From Parvularcula oceani (GTDB lineage: Bacteria; Pseudomonadota; Alphaproteobacteria; Caulobacterales; Parvularculaceae), in contig NZ_JPHU01000003.1 in assembly GCF_000733125.1 (NCBI RefSeq), positions 186,001 through 250,000 of the forward strand: 64,000 nucleotides of DNA, given 5' to 3'. Within the stretch, counting starts at the first letter, position 1. Every line of letters begins with the position of its first letter. Made by a program: the position numbers and the translations under genes. This document shows, in pieces, positions 24,196 to 33,765 of this stretch. The notes under the pieces were generated by a model that saw only the letters and a list, made by a program, of their open reading frames with translations, was not told the origin of the DNA and ran no database searches.

Positions 24196-24837
24196 TCAGA
24201 CGGTCTTCTTGATCATGTCGGCAATCAGCACTTCCTGGTGCCCGTCTTCGAAGAGCGTTGCGACCGCGCGGGATGCGCGGTCGCGCACCCGCTCCAGCGT
24301 GTAGGGATCGGCGACCGGGCCGTCGAAGCCGCCTTCATGCGCATAGGCGACGAGCGCGGTCATGATGCGGTCGCGTATCTTGATCTCGAGGCCGTCCATC
24401 GCCTCCCCGCTTTTCTGGTCGATCGTGACGCCGAGATTGAGCACGACCAGCGCCTGCGTGCGCCAGCCATCGGCGGCCGGGACGATGAAGGGCCGGCTGA
24501 ACCTGATCGTATAGGTGTCCTTGGCCTCAGCGCCGGCATGGCTGTCCTCGGCGCCCGGGTCGGATTTCGCCTCTTCGGCCCCATGCTTGCGGGGCGCGTC
24601 CGTCGGGGCAGTGGCTGCGGCCTCTGATGCGGCTCCGCTTGCGCCCTCTGTTGCGGCCATGACCGCCGCTTCCGCTTCGGGCGGCTTCGGCCCGTCATCG
24701 GCATGGGCGACGGGCGCTGCCTCCTGCGCTTCGGCGGCCGGTGCCGCGTCCGCCGCGTCCGGCCTCAAAAGGGTGCCCCCTGCCGTGCCGGCCGCCACGG
24801 CGGCGATGTTGGCGGCGATCCCGAGCGCGAGCTTCAT
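24196..24837 (-). CDS. FliL-like basal-body-associated protein
   Basis: The 213-residue protein has an N-terminal membrane or signal segment (MKLALGIAANIAAVAAGTAG), then a long Ala/Glu-rich linker to about residue 105. A compact domain follows: YTIRFSRPFIVPAADGWRTQ, ALVVLNLGVTI, KIRDRIMTALVAYAHEG, then IADMIKKTV. This pattern fits FliL, which surrounds the stator. It is the last gene of motA-flgF-flgG-flgA-flgH. The linker is longer than normal for FliL, so the family call is moderate. Confidence 0.6.
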   Translation of the reverse strand: MKLALGIAANIAAVAAGTAGGTLLRPDAADAAPAAEAQEAAPVAHADDGPKPPEAEAAVMAATEGASGAASEAAATAPTDAPRKHGAEEAKSDPGAEDSHAGAEAKDTYTIRFSRPFIVPAADGWRTQALVVLNLGVTIDQKSGEAMDGLEIKIRDRIMTALVAYAHEGGFDGPVADPYTLERVRDRASRAVATLFEDGHQEVLIADMIKKTV

Positions 24838-24846
24838 GTCTTCCTC

Positions 24847-25515
24847 CTAGAACGGAACGATGATGTCGAGCAGGCGGTTGCCGACCCGCGGACGCACGGC
24901 CCGGTCGATGGCGCCGCGCCCGACATAGCCGATCTGCGCCTCGGCGATCTTGTCGTGGGTGATGGTGTTCGACCGCGAGATGTCCTCGGGCCGGACGATG
25001 CCGGCGGCGCGCAGTATGCGCTCTTCGTAATTGACCTGCACGGATTGGTGCCCCTGGATGACGAGATCGCCATTGGGCAGACGGTCGGTGACGCGGGCGG
25101 CGAGGCGCAGGGTGACCCGGTCCTCCCGCCGCAGATTGCCGCCGCCCGACTGGGCCTGCTGCCGGTCGAAATCGACGCCGGGGTCGAGCGTCGCGCCCCC
25201 GGGCAGCTCGTCCGCCGCGAGCTGGGGCAGTCCGAACAGGCCGCGCAGGCCGAATGTCTGGTTGCTGGCCCGGTTGCGGCTGACCTCATTGCCGATCTCG
25301 GCCTCTTCGTCGATCTCGACGATGACGGTGAGGATGTCGCCGATGTCCCGCGCCCGCCGATTGCCGAAAAGCGATTGCGGGTCCTGGTTCCACAGGCTGC
25401 CCGCCGCCGGCACGGCCGTTTCATAGGGCAGGTTCGGCCGGGGCTCGGGCTCTACCGGCTCCGGTGCCGAGGCGCAGGCGCAGAGCCCCGCGAGGAGGAG
25501 GAGGCGCGTTCTCAT
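24847..25515 (-). CDS. flgH: Flagellar L-ring lipoprotein FlgH
   Basis: FlgH forms the outer-membrane L ring. The 222-residue protein has a lipobox LCAC in its signal, then SLWNQDPQSLFGNRRARDIG, ILTVIVEIDEEAEIGNEVSR and the C-terminal conserved block GIVRPEDISRSNTITHDKIA and EAQIGYVGRGAIDRA. It overlaps flgA by 4 bases. Confidence 0.95.
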   Translation of the reverse strand: MRTRLLLLAGLCACASAPEPVEPEPRPNLPYETAVPAAGSLWNQDPQSLFGNRRARDIGDILTVIVEIDEEAEIGNEVSRNRASNQTFGLRGLFGLPQLAADELPGGATLDPGVDFDRQQAQSGGGNLRREDRVTLRLAARVTDRLPNGDLVIQGHQSVQVNYEERILRAAGIVRPEDISRSNTITHDKIAEAQIGYVGRGAIDRAVRPRVGNRLLDIIVPF

Positions 25516-25901
25516 CGTCCGATCTCCACTTCGCCAGGGCCGGTCACCACCGCGCGTACCGGGCGCCGCCTGCCGTCGATCAGCACGGTGACGACATCGC
25601 CCACCGCGCCCGCGCGCATGGCGCGGCCCGGCAGGCTGAGGGTCAGGCCGCGCTTCCTGAAAGCGACCGTCACGTTCGACTGGCGGGCGACGGCGTCCGG
25701 CGCGGCGAGGTCCGAAGCGAGGATCGGCTTTCCCGCGAAGACGGGGCGGCGGAGCTGCTTGCCGAGATAGCCCGACAGGTCTGCGCCCTGGCTGTCCACG
25801 ATATCGGCGGTGATGACCGTCCCGCGCGGCAGCGGCCGCGCCGCGAGGACATGCGGCTCGGCGCCGAGCAGGGCGAGCGAGAGGACGAGGCCGATCATCA
25901 C
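25512..25901 (-). CDS. flgA: P-ring assembly chaperone FlgA
   Basis: FlgA helps FlgI form the P ring in the periplasm. The 129-residue protein has a signal peptide, an SAF-type fold (LPRGTVITADIVDSQGADLS) and the C-terminal FRKRGLTLSLPGRAMRAGAV plus GDVVTVLI. It is shorter than the enterobacterial form, as is common in alphaproteobacteria. It overlaps flgG and flgH by 4 bases. Confidence 0.88.
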   Translation of the reverse strand: MMIGLVLSLALLGAEPHVLAARPLPRGTVITADIVDSQGADLSGYLGKQLRRPVFAGKPILASDLAAPDAVARQSNVTVAFRKRGLTLSLPGRAMRAGAVGDVVTVLIDGRRRPVRAVVTGPGEVEIGR

Positions 25902-26686
25902 TTGATCCGCGTGGCCGCGGCGTACATCTCGTCGGCCGCCGTCAGCACCTTGGAATTGAGCTCATAGCCCCGCTGCGCCTCGATCAGCTCGGCGATCTCC
26001 GAGACGACATCGACGCCGGAATCCTCGAGATAGCCCTGGCGCATGAAGCCCGCCCCCTCGACGCCCGCGACCCCGCCGCCCGGCGCGCCGGAGGCCTCGG
26101 TCTCGCGGAAGAGATTGCCGCCCAGCGCCTCGAGGCCCTTTTCATTGGCGAAGACGGTCAGGCCGAGCGTGCCGATGAGCTGTCCGCCGGTGCCGTCCGA
26201 GAACAGTGCATAGACCTCGCCGTCATTGGTGATGCTGACCCCGCGCGCATCCTCGGGCACGGTGATGCCGCCCGAGACCGGGAAGCCGTCCGTGTTCACC
26301 AGAGTGCCCTGTGGGTCGAGGCTGAAGCGCCCGTCGCGGGTATAGGCGATCTCGCCCGAGGGCAGCTCGACGTCGAAGAAGCCGCGCCCTTCGATGGCGA
26401 CGTCGAGATCGGCGCCGGTGGAGGTCAGCGTGCCCTGCACCCGGTCGGCGGTGACGGCGGCGGTGCGCACGCCGAGGCCGATCTGGATGCCGCCGGGCAC
26501 CAGCGTCCCGGTGCGCGAGGAGACCGCGCCGGGCGTCAGCTCCTGGCGGTACATGAGGTCGGCGAAGGCCGCGCGCCGCGGCGCATAGGCCGTGGTCGAC
26601 ATGTTGGCGATATTGTTGGCGATGGTATCCACCCGCGTCTGCTGGGCGGCCATGCCGGTGGCGGCGATGCGAAGGGCGTTGGTCAT
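25898..26686 (-). CDS. flgG: Distal rod protein FlgG
   Basis: FlgG builds the distal rod. The 262-residue protein has the N-terminal AATGMAAQQTRVDTIANNIA motif with ANMSTTAYAPRRAAF, the central GRGFFDVELPSGEIAYTRDG, and the C-terminal GVDVVSEIAELIEAQRGYEL helix ending AATRIK. The length is exactly typical for FlgG. It lies one base after flgF. Confidence 0.96.
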   Translation of the reverse strand: MTNALRIAATGMAAQQTRVDTIANNIANMSTTAYAPRRAAFADLMYRQELTPGAVSSRTGTLVPGGIQIGLGVRTAAVTADRVQGTLTSTGADLDVAIEGRGFFDVELPSGEIAYTRDGRFSLDPQGTLVNTDGFPVSGGITVPEDARGVSITNDGEVYALFSDGTGGQLIGTLGLTVFANEKGLEALGGNLFRETEASGAPGGGVAGVEGAGFMRQGYLEDSGVDVVSEIAELIEAQRGYELNSKVLTAADEMYAAATRIK

Positions 26687-26687
26687 C

Positions 26688-27404
26688 CTATCTCAACTCG
26701 TTGAGGGCACGCAGAAGCGCGTCCATGCGGCGGTGTTCGGTTTCGATGAGATTCTGGCCGGCCTCGAAGAGGCGCTGCGCCTCGACCAGGCGCGCCATCT
26801 CGGCGACGGGGTTCACATTGGACTGCTCGAGAAAGCCCTGGCGCAGCTGCGCGTCCTCGCGCGGGGCATAGCCGCCCTCCGGCCGCCAGAGCGTGTCGCC
26901 GACCCGCTTCATCGAGGCCTGCGGCGCGTCGAAGACGCCGATCTGCGCGATGGCGAGGCCGTCCGCCGACAGAGTGCCGTCGGGGCTGAAGACGACCTCT
27001 GCGGCCTCCTGCGGGATCTCGATGGCGCCGCCGCCCTCGTCGAGGACGAGATCGCCTCGCGCCGTGATCAGCCGGCCTTCCATATCGGTCTGGAAGCGGC
27101 CCGCGCGGGTGAGCAGCACTTCGCCGTCCCGCTGGATGCCGAAGAACCCTTCGCCCGTCAGCGCGAGGTCGTATGTGCCGCCGGTCTCCACCAGCGCCCC
27201 CTCCTCCATCACCGCATAGCGGCCGCGAAGAGCCCCCATGGCGACCCCGCCCGGCGCGAGGTCGGCGTTGACGTATTCGGTGAAGACGGACGCCTCGCGC
27301 TTGAACCCTGCGGTCCCGGCATTGGCGATGTTCCCGGCGAGGACGGAGAGCTCCTTGAGGAGGCCGGTCTGGCGGGACAGGCTGGCGGTGATCGCGTCGG
27401 ACAT
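26688..27404 (-). CDS. flgF: Proximal rod protein FlgF
   Basis: FlgF is a rod subunit next to FlgG. The 238-residue protein has the rod N-motif LSVLAGNIANAGTAGFKREA, the EGFFGIQRDGEVLLTRAGRF block and a C-terminal SNVNPVAEMARLVEAQRLFE helix. It lies one base after motA and one base before flgG. Confidence 0.93.
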   Translation of the reverse strand: MSDAITASLSRQTGLLKELSVLAGNIANAGTAGFKREASVFTEYVNADLAPGGVAMGALRGRYAVMEEGALVETGGTYDLALTGEGFFGIQRDGEVLLTRAGRFQTDMEGRLITARGDLVLDEGGGAIEIPQEAAEVVFSPDGTLSADGLAIAQIGVFDAPQASMKRVGDTLWRPEGGYAPREDAQLRQGFLEQSNVNPVAEMARLVEAQRLFEAGQNLIETEHRRMDALLRALNELR

Positions 27405-27405
27405 G

Positions 27406-28272
27406 TCAGGCCACCTTCTTCAGTTCACGGATCGCATCGTCCATCTCCTGGAAGGAGGGGCGCATCTTGTGAGGGGCGTTGCGGCGGCCGACCTCGACGC
27501 AGATCGGCGCGGGATGGCTGTGCAGGGAGCTGACGAGGACCTCGCGGATCAGCCCGTAGAAGGAATGCTCTTCCTCGCGGACCGACTTCACGCGGGCGGC
27601 GAAGGGGCCGACCATGCCGTAGGCGAGGAAGACGCCGAGGAAGGTGCCGACGAGGGCGCCGCCGATCATCTGCCCCAGGACCTCGGGCGGCTTGTCGATC
27701 GAGGCCATGGTCTTGATGACGCCGAGGACGGCCGCGACGATGCCGAGGGCGGGCAGCGCATCGGCCACATTGGAGAGCGCATGCGCCCCGTGAAGGCTGT
27801 CTTCCTTCATCTGGGAGAGCTGCTTTTCGAGCATCTCCTCGACCTGGAAGGCGTTGTCGAATTGCAGCGTCATCGAGCGGACTGTGTCGCAGATCATCTC
27901 GACCGCGGCCGGATCGCCTTGGATCTTCGGGTAGCGCGCGAGGATCGCCGAGTTCTCCGGATCCTCGATATGGGCCTCGATCTCGACGGGGCTGTCGCGG
28001 AGCACGGCGAGAAGCTCGTGCATCAGGCAGAGCAGGTCCTGGTAGTCCTGCTTCTTCCATTTCGGCCCCTTGATGACCGCCAGGAGATCCGCGCCCGCAT
28101 GCTTGATCGTCGAGAAGTCGTTGGCGGCCAGGAAGGCGCCGGTGGCCGCCCCCCCGATCATCATCATCTCGAAGGGCAGCGAGTGCAGAATGATGGAAAG
28201 CTTGCCCCCGGCGAGGATATATCCGCCGAAGACCATGCAAACGGTGACGCCAAGTCCAAGGATCGCTATCAT
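27406..28272 (-). CDS. motA: Flagellar stator protein MotA
   Basis: MotA is the membrane stator subunit. The 288-residue protein starts MIAILGLGVTVCMVFGGYIL, has four hydrophobic segments (about 1-21, 28-50, 164-186 and 198-222), a large cytoplasmic loop and the conserved NVADALPALGIVAAVLGVIK before helix 3. An upstream TTG (28290) is possible, but ATG 28272 gives the family length. A 7-base hairpin ends one base before this ATG. It heads the operon motA-flgF-flgG-flgA-flgH-fliL-like. Confidence 0.94.
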   Translation of the reverse strand: MIAILGLGVTVCMVFGGYILAGGKLSIILHSLPFEMMMIGGAATGAFLAANDFSTIKHAGADLLAVIKGPKWKKQDYQDLLCLMHELLAVLRDSPVEIEAHIEDPENSAILARYPKIQGDPAAVEMICDTVRSMTLQFDNAFQVEEMLEKQLSQMKEDSLHGAHALSNVADALPALGIVAAVLGVIKTMASIDKPPEVLGQMIGGALVGTFLGVFLAYGMVGPFAARVKSVREEEHSFYGLIREVLVSSLHSHPAPICVEVGRRNAPHKMRPSFQEMDDAIRELKKVA

Positions 28273-28273
28273 A

Positions 28274-28292
28274 GGTTGCGGTGTACGCAACC
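28274..28292 (-). promoter_or_regulatory. Hairpin directly before motA
   Basis: GGTTGCG-gtgta-CGCAACC is a perfect 7-base inverted repeat ending one base before the motA ATG, where a Shine-Dalgarno should be. Its arms match those of the flagellin leader hairpin. A translational control site is possible. Confidence 0.4.
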
Positions 28293-28297
28293 CGAAG

Positions 28298-28313
28298 TTG
28301 CCGACTGGTTAAC
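28298..28313. promoter_or_regulatory. CtrA-like box upstream of motA
   Basis: TTGC-CGACTGG-TTAAC has a perfect right half and N7 spacing; the left half matches at two of four bases. It begins 26 bases upstream of the motA ATG. Confidence 0.3.
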
Positions 28314-28432
28314 GCGGCTTAGGATTTCGCTGCGGCTTGCGCCTTTTCGATGCCTCCGCTAGCTGCGCGCTTCCCCCCGCTGGACGGCGCCCCGGCGCGG
28401 GACATGAGAACACGGCGCACGGAGAAAGAACC

Positions 28433-28702
28433 ATGTCCATCACTGCGGACCGCAAGAACGAGCTCGTGCAGGAATATGCGCGCGGCGAAGGCGACACCGG
28501 CAGCCCCGAAGTGCAGGTCGCGATCCTCACCGAGCGGATCAACAACCTCACCGAGCACTTCAAGGAGCACAAGAAGGACAACCACTCGCGCCGCGGCCTC
28601 CTCAAGATGGTCAGCCAGCGCCGCCGCCTGCTCGATTACGTGCGCGGCAAGAACGAAGAGCGCTATCGCGACCTCATCACCCGCCTCGGCCTGCGCCGCT
28701 AA
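28433..28702 (+). CDS. rpsO: Ribosomal protein S15
   Basis: S15 is a primary 16S rRNA binding protein. The 89-residue product is full length, with the conserved [40 protein letters not shown] and [19 protein letters not shown] lies upstream of ATG 28433. A strong intrinsic terminator follows. pnp is not immediately downstream as usual, because a glycosyltransferase gene lies between. Confidence 0.97.
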   Translation: MSITADRKNELVQEYARGEGDTGSPEVQVAILTERINNLTEHFKEHKKDNHSRRGLLKMVSQRRRLLDYVRGKNEERYRDLITRLGLRR

Positions 28703-28717
28703 GCGCCCCCGCTTTCC

Positions 28718-28756
28718 CGCCCGGCACGCTTTTCGCAGCGCGCCGGGCGTTTTCTT
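28718..28756 (+). terminator. Intrinsic terminator of rpsO
   Basis: CGCCCGGC at 28718-28725 pairs with GCCGGGCG at 28742-28749, with an inner CGCT/AGCG stem, followed by TTTTCTT. It lies 15 bases after the rpsO stop. Confidence 0.85.
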
Positions 28757-28774
28757 GACCGGACGGAACAGAGC

Positions 28775-29968
28775 GTGAGCCTCGGCTATCTCCTCAATAC
28801 CTATCCGGTAACGTCCGGCACCTTCATCCGGCGCGAGATCCACGCGCTCGAGGAACGGGGGGTGCCGGTCACCCGCTATGCCGTGCGGCGCTGGGACCAG
28901 GAGCTGGTCGACCCCGCCGACCGCGCCGAGCAGGAAGCGACCCAATACGTCCTGACGGGCAATGCCGCCGGCCTCGGCAGGGCCCTGGCCGCCGAGTTCG
29001 CCGCGAACGGCGCTGGCGTCGCGCGGGCCGGCCGCGCCCTGCGCGAACTCGCCACGGGTGTCGACGGAATCGTCCGTCCGAGCGCCTATCTCGCCGAAGC
29101 GGCCTATCTCAAGCAGCGCACGGCCGCCGACGGCGTCACGCATCTGCATTGCCATTTCAGCAATAATGCCCCGGCCGTCGCCATGCTGTGCCGCCTGATG
29201 GGCGGGCCGACCTACAGCTTCACCGCGCACGGCCCGGACGAGTTCACCGATCCGGAATCCAACCGCTACGACCTCAAGGTCGAGCACGCCGCCTTCGCCG
29301 TGGCGATCAGCCACTATTCCAAGATGCAGCTCATGCGCTGGGGCGGCATGCAGCACCGGCACAAGATCCATATCGCCCGCTGCGGCATCGACCTGTCGGA
29401 TTTCGCGCCCATGGGCGCGCCCGACAGCAGCAACACCTTCGTCTGCGTCGGGCGGCTGTGCCCGCAAAAGGGCCAGACGCTCATTCCCGAGGCGATCGCG
29501 CCGCTGACCCGGGACTATCCGGACCTCAAGGTCGTGCTGATCGGCGATGGCGAGACGCGCGGCGAGATCGAGGGCGAGGTCGCGCGGCTCGGCCTCGAGC
29601 GGCATGTCGAGCTGACCGGCTGGGCCTCCAATGCCGAAGTGCGGACGCGGATCGGCCAGTCCCGCGCCCTCCTCCTGCCGAGCTTCGCCGAAGGCCTGCC
29701 CATCGTCATCATGGAAGCGCTGGCGATGGAGCGCCCGGCCCTGTCGACCTATATCGCGGGCATTCCCGAACTGCTGGACGAGCGCTGCGGCTGGATCTTC
29801 CCCGCGGGCTCGGTCGAGCATATCCGCGGCGCGGTGCGCGCCTGCCTCGAAGCCACGCCCCGCGCCCTTGCCGAAAAGGGCAAGGAGGGCCGCCGGCGCG
29901 TCGAGGCCCGGCACGACATCCGCAAGCTCGCCGAAACGCTCGAAGGGCTCTTCGCCCCCTGCCTCTGA
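28775..29968 (+). CDS. GT4-family glycosyltransferase
   Basis: The 397-residue protein has the GT-B layout: an N-terminal acceptor domain ([20 protein letters not shown]) and a C-terminal nucleotide-sugar domain with [60 protein letters not shown], then [20 protein letters not shown], the EX7E motif of GT4 enzymes. It resembles colanic-acid-type (WcaL-like) exopolysaccharide transferases. GTG 28775 opens the frame; there is no strong ribosome site. It lies between rpsO and pnp, which is an unusual place. Confidence 0.87.
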   Translation: MSLGYLLNTYPVTSGTFIRREIHALEERGVPVTRYAVRRWDQELVDPADRAEQEATQYVLTGNAAGLGRALAAEFAANGAGVARAGRALRELATGVDGIVRPSAYLAEAAYLKQRTAADGVTHLHCHFSNNAPAVAMLCRLMGGPTYSFTAHGPDEFTDPESNRYDLKVEHAAFAVAISHYSKMQLMRWGGMQHRHKIHIARCGIDLSDFAPMGAPDSSNTFVCVGRLCPQKGQTLIPEAIAPLTRDYPDLKVVLIGDGETRGEIEGEVARLGLERHVELTGWASNAEVRTRIGQSRALLLPSFAEGLPIVIMEALAMERPALSTYIAGIPELLDERCGWIFPAGSVEHIRGAVRACLEATPRALAEKGKEGRRRVEARHDIRKLAETLEGLFAPCL

Positions 29969-30122
29969 GGCCGGCTAAGGGCGCTTGACGATCCCTCATC
30001 CCCCTCGCGGTTGCATCGGCGGCGCACGCGGTTCACAAGCGCCCCAGTTCGTAAGCGATCAGAAACGAACCCCAAAGCGCGGGGGCAATCCGGCTTCCGC
30101 GGACAACCAAAAGACGAATTTC

Positions 30123-32243
30123 ATGTTCGACATCACCAAGAAAACCATCGAGTGGGCAGGCCGGGAGCTGACCCTCGAATCGGGCCGCATCGCGCGGCAG
30201 GCGGACGGCGCCGTTCTCGTCACCTATGGCGACACCTCCGTTCTCGCGACCGTGGTCGGTCAGCGCGAGGCGAAGCCGGGCCAGTCCTTCTTCCCGCTCA
30301 CCGTGAACTACCAGGAGAAGACCTATGCCGCGGGCCGCATCCCCGGCGGCTTCTTCAAGCGCGAAGGCCGTCCCTCCGAGAAGGAGACGCTGACGAGCCG
30401 CCTCATCGACCGGCCGATCCGTCCGCTCTTCGCGCCGGGCTTCAAGAACGAGGTGCAGGTCGTCTGCACCGTCATGAGCCATGACCTCGAAAACGATCCC
30501 GACATCGTCGCGATGATCGGCGCCTCCGCCGCGCTGACGATCTCGGGCATCCCCTTCATGGGCCCGATCGGCGCGGCGCGCGTCGGCTACAAGGACGGCG
30601 AATATGTCGTGAACCCGGCCGTCGACGAAGTCGGCGACATGGATCTCGACCTCGTCATGGCCGGCACGCAGGACGCCGTCATGATGGTCGAGAGCCAGGC
30701 GTCGGAACTTTCCGAAGACGTCATGCTCGGCGCGGTCATGAAGGGCCACGAGGCGAGCCGCGAGGTCATCGACCTGATCATCGCCTTCGCCGAGCAGTGC
30801 GCCAAGGAGCCGTGGGACTACACCCCGCCGGATCACTCCGAGCACATGCCCAAGGTCGAAGGCCTGGTCGGCGAGGACATCCGCGCCGCCTACGGCATCC
30901 AGGACAAGTCCGAGCGCGTCGCCGCCCTGTCGGCCGCCAAGCAGAAGGCGCATGACCAGCTCGCCGCTTCGGACGAGAACCCCGACGGCATCGACGCGCA
31001 GATCCTGTCGAGCCTGCTCAAGGAGCTCGAATCGAACGTCGTCCGCGGCGCGATCATCGAGGGCAAGCCGCGCATCGACGGACGCGACACCAAGACGGTC
31101 CGCCCGATCCTCGGCGAAGTGGGCATCCTGCCCCGCACGCACGGCTCGGCCCTGTTCACCCGCGGCGAGACGCAGGCCATCGTGGTCGCGACCCTCGGCA
31201 CGGCGGACGACGAGCAGTTCATCGACGCGCTTCAGGGAACCTATAAGGAGAACTTCCTCCTTCACTACAACTTCCCGCCCTATTCGGTCGGCGAGACCGG
31301 CCGCATGGGCAGCCCGGGCCGCCGCGAGATCGGCCACGGCAAGCTCGCATGGCGCGCGGTGAAGGCGGTCCTGCCCGACCAGGACGAGTTCCCTTACGTC
31401 ATCCGCCTCGTCTCGGAGATCACCGAGTCCAACGGCTCGTCCTCCATGGCGACGGTCTGCGGCTCCTCGCTCGCGATGATGGATGCGGGCGTGCCGATCA
31501 AGCGCGCCGTGGCCGGCATCGCCATGGGCCTGATCCTCGAAGGCGATCGGCATGCGGTCCTGTCCGACATCCTCGGTGACGAGGACCACTTGGGCGACAT
31601 GGACTTCAAGGTGGCCGGCACGTCCGAAGGCGTCACCAGCCTCCAGATGGACATCAAGGTCGCAGGGATCACCGAGGACATCATGAAGACCGCCCTCGCC
31701 CAGGCGAAGGACGGCCGGATGCACATCCTCGGCGAAATGAACAAGGCCCTCGGCGAGAGCCGCGAGGAACTCGGCGAATTCGCGCCGCGCATCGAGACGC
31801 TGACCATCCCGAAAGAGAAGATCCGCGACGTCATCGGCGCCGGCGGCAAGGTGATCCGCGAGATCGTCGAGCAGACGGGCGCCAAGATCAATGTCGACGA
31901 CGAGGGCGTGATCAAGGTCGCCTCCTCCGACCAGAAGGACATCGACGCGGCCGTCAAGTGGATCAAGTCGATCACGGACGAACCGGAGATCGGCGAAATC
32001 TACAAGGGCAAGGTCGTCAAGACGATGGACTTCGGCGCCTTCGTCAACTTCTTCGGCCCGCGTGACGGCCTGGTGCATATCAGCCAGCTCGACGAAGGCC
32101 GCCCGGAGAAGACCACCGATGTCGTCAAGGAAGGCGACGAGGTCTGGGTCAAGCTTCTCGGCTTCGACGATCGCGGCAAGGTCAAGCTGTCGATGAAGGT
32201 CGTTGACCAGGAGACCGGCAAGGAAAAAGAGAAGAAGGACTGA
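30123..32243 (+). CDS. pnp: Polynucleotide phosphorylase
   Basis: PNPase degrades RNA from the 3' end using phosphate and is part of the degradosome. The 706-residue protein has two RNase PH domains ([40 protein letters not shown]), then the KH domain ([20 protein letters not shown]) and the S1 domain ([20 protein letters not shown]). The length is normal. ATG 30123 starts [15 protein letters not shown], the family start. An intrinsic terminator follows. Confidence 0.97.
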   Translation: MFDITKKTIEWAGRELTLESGRIARQADGAVLVTYGDTSVLATVVGQREAKPGQSFFPLTVNYQEKTYAAGRIPGGFFKREGRPSEKETLTSRLIDRPIRPLFAPGFKNEVQVVCTVMSHDLENDPDIVAMIGASAALTISGIPFMGPIGAARVGYKDGEYVVNPAVDEVGDMDLDLVMAGTQDAVMMVESQASELSEDVMLGAVMKGHEASREVIDLIIAFAEQCAKEPWDYTPPDHSEHMPKVEGLVGEDIRAAYGIQDKSERVAALSAAKQKAHDQLAASDENPDGIDAQILSSLLKELESNVVRGAIIEGKPRIDGRDTKTVRPILGEVGILPRTHGSALFTRGETQAIVVATLGTADDEQFIDALQGTYKENFLLHYNFPPYSVGETGRMGSPGRREIGHGKLAWRAVKAVLPDQDEFPYVIRLVSEITESNGSSSMATVCGSSLAMMDAGVPIKRAVAGIAMGLILEGDRHAVLSDILGDEDHLGDMDFKVAGTSEGVTSLQMDIKVAGITEDIMKTALAQAKDGRMHILGEMNKALGESREELGEFAPRIETLTIPKEKIRDVIGAGGKVIREIVEQTGAKINVDDEGVIKVASSDQKDIDAAVKWIKSITDEPEIGEIYKGKVVKTMDFGAFVNFFGPRDGLVHISQLDEGRPEKTTDVVKEGDEVWVKLLGFDDRGKVKLSMKVVDQETGKEKEKKD

Positions 32244-32267
32244 GCGGTCCTCTTCCCGAATGTCCGG

Positions 32268-32293
32268 AGGGCGCCCCGCGGGGCGCCCTTTCT
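32268..32293 (+). terminator. Intrinsic terminator of pnp
   Basis: AGGGCGCCCC and GGGGCGCCCT form a perfect 10-base stem (32268-32277 and 32280-32289) followed by TTTCT. It lies 25 bases after the pnp stop and just before the convergent lysR-type gene. Confidence 0.85.
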
Positions 32294-32296
32294 CGT

Positions 32297-33226
32297 TCAG
32301 CCCGCCTCGCGCCCGGCCCGTTCCGACAGCCTCGGCGCGGACCTGCGGCTGAACTCGCAGAGCTCGTCGATGAAGACCCGCGTCTTCGAAGCGAGGAACT
32401 CGCGGCTCGGATAGACCGCATGGATGGCCCGGTCCTCGCCCAGCACGTAATCCTCGAGAAGCGGCACCAGCGTGCCGTTCTCGATTTCCGGCCGCACGAC
32501 GTAATGGGCGAGGCGCGTGATCCCGAGCCCCGCCAGCGCCGCCTCCCGCACGGCGAGGCCGATGCCGGAAAACCGCGCCTTCACGTGCAGCGTTTCGGTC
32601 TGGCCGTCCTTCGCGAAGCTCCAGCGGTCGCTGGTCCGCCCGCGCGCATGGACCGTCAGGCAGGCATGGCGGGCGAGATCGGAGGGACGCTCCGGCTGCC
32701 CGCAGCGGGCGAGATAATCCGGCGAAGCGCAGAGCACGTAAGGGTCGTCCACGATCTTGCGCGAGACGAATCCAGCATTGGTCGGACGCTCGAAGCGGAT
32801 GGCGAGATCGACGCCCTCTCCCAGCATGTCGATCGCGCCGTCGCCATGGGTCAGCGTGACCGACAGCCCCTCATGACGGTCGAGGAATTCGCGCAGGAAG
32901 GGCACGAGAACGAGGATGGTGAACGCATCGGTAGCGGCGACCTTGAGGCTGCCCTTGAGCTGCCCGCTATGGTCCCGGACGATCGTCTCGGCCTCCTCGA
33001 CCTCTTCGAGAATGCGCAGCGCCCGCTCGTAGAGCAGCGTTCCCGGCTCGGTGAGGGTCTGAGAGCGCGTGGTCCGGTTGAGGAGGCGGACGCCCAGGCG
33101 CTCCTCGAGACGCGCCAGAGTCCGGCTCACGCCGGAGGGAGTAATGGCGAGGGCGCGGGCGGCGCCCGCGAAGCTGCCCGTCCGGACGACTTCGGCGAAG
33201 ACCTTGATTTCCCCGAGACTGTCCAT
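32297..33226 (-). CDS. LysR-family transcriptional regulator
   Basis: The 309-residue protein has an N-terminal winged helix (IKVFAEVVRTGSFAGAARAL, TPSGVSRTLARLEERLGVRL, LNRTTRSQTLTEPG) and a C-terminal substrate-binding domain with the usual LKGSLKVAATDAFTILVLVP and GIGLAVREAALAGLGITRLA. It looks like the AaeR/DmlR-type group. ATG 33226 is chosen because it begins at the HTH; the open frame reaches 33295. The gene it controls is not obvious; the nearest divergent gene is the small membrane protein at 33478. Confidence 0.88.
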   Translation of the reverse strand: MDSLGEIKVFAEVVRTGSFAGAARALAITPSGVSRTLARLEERLGVRLLNRTTRSQTLTEPGTLLYERALRILEEVEEAETIVRDHSGQLKGSLKVAATDAFTILVLVPFLREFLDRHEGLSVTLTHGDGAIDMLGEGVDLAIRFERPTNAGFVSRKIVDDPYVLCASPDYLARCGQPERPSDLARHACLTVHARGRTSDRWSFAKDGQTETLHVKARFSGIGLAVREAALAGLGITRLAHYVVRPEIENGTLVPLLEDYVLGEDRAIHAVYPSREFLASKTRVFIDELCEFSRRSAPRLSERAGREAG

Positions 33227-33477
33227 CCCTGTCCCCGAGCTGCCCTGTCCCCGTGGGCTCGCGCATGAATGTGACGGTTTTCCCGCTCCATTCATGACGC
33301 GAGGTCACGAGTGTCTTGCCCTACCACGCGTTGAGCGGCGCCGGGAAGCGTTTATGTTGCAGTGCGAAAGGCAATGGTCTCTCGCGCTCGCCGGGCTCTC
33401 CCGGCCGGGGCGGGACCGGCGCCGCCGCGGCCGAACCGATCGGCCGCGTCCGTCCGACAAGAAAAGGAGATGCCATC

Positions 33478-33753
33478 ATGCATGCCTTCCCGCACACCGC
33501 CGCCCCCGCGCTGTCCGCAACGCCCGCTGCCGGAACCGAGCGCTGGCTTCTCTCGACGCTCATGACGGCGACCGTCCTTCTGGTCACCGCAGCGCTGGTC
33601 AGCTTCGGCTTCCTCATCGACCCGCGCCTGGGCACGCTCGCCCTCATCGCGGCGGCGACGATCACCCTGCTCGGCTTCGTGAGCCTGCACCTCGCCATCG
33701 GTCTCGGCGCGGCCCTGCGCAGCGTTCCCGAAGAGCGGCGCGCGAATTTCTGA
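33478..33753 (+). CDS. Small two-helix membrane protein
   Basis: The 91-residue protein has hydrophobic segments at about 26-46 and 53-77 and an otherwise polar N-terminus MHAFPHTAAPALSATPAAGT. AAAAGGAGA lies seven to fifteen bases before ATG 33478. No family is recognised. It is divergent from the LysR gene and convergent with the DUF1989 gene, with 12 bases between the stops. Confidence 0.6.
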   Translation: MHAFPHTAAPALSATPAAGTERWLLSTLMTATVLLVTAALVSFGFLIDPRLGTLALIAAATITLLGFVSLHLAIGLGAALRSVPEERRANF

Positions 33754-33765
33754 AGCGCGAGAGCG

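Noticed and set aside
30033-32078. 681-codon minus-strand open frame opposite pnp
   Set aside because: pnp is certain from its domains; the antisense product is a repetitive Asp/Arg/Val-rich shadow.
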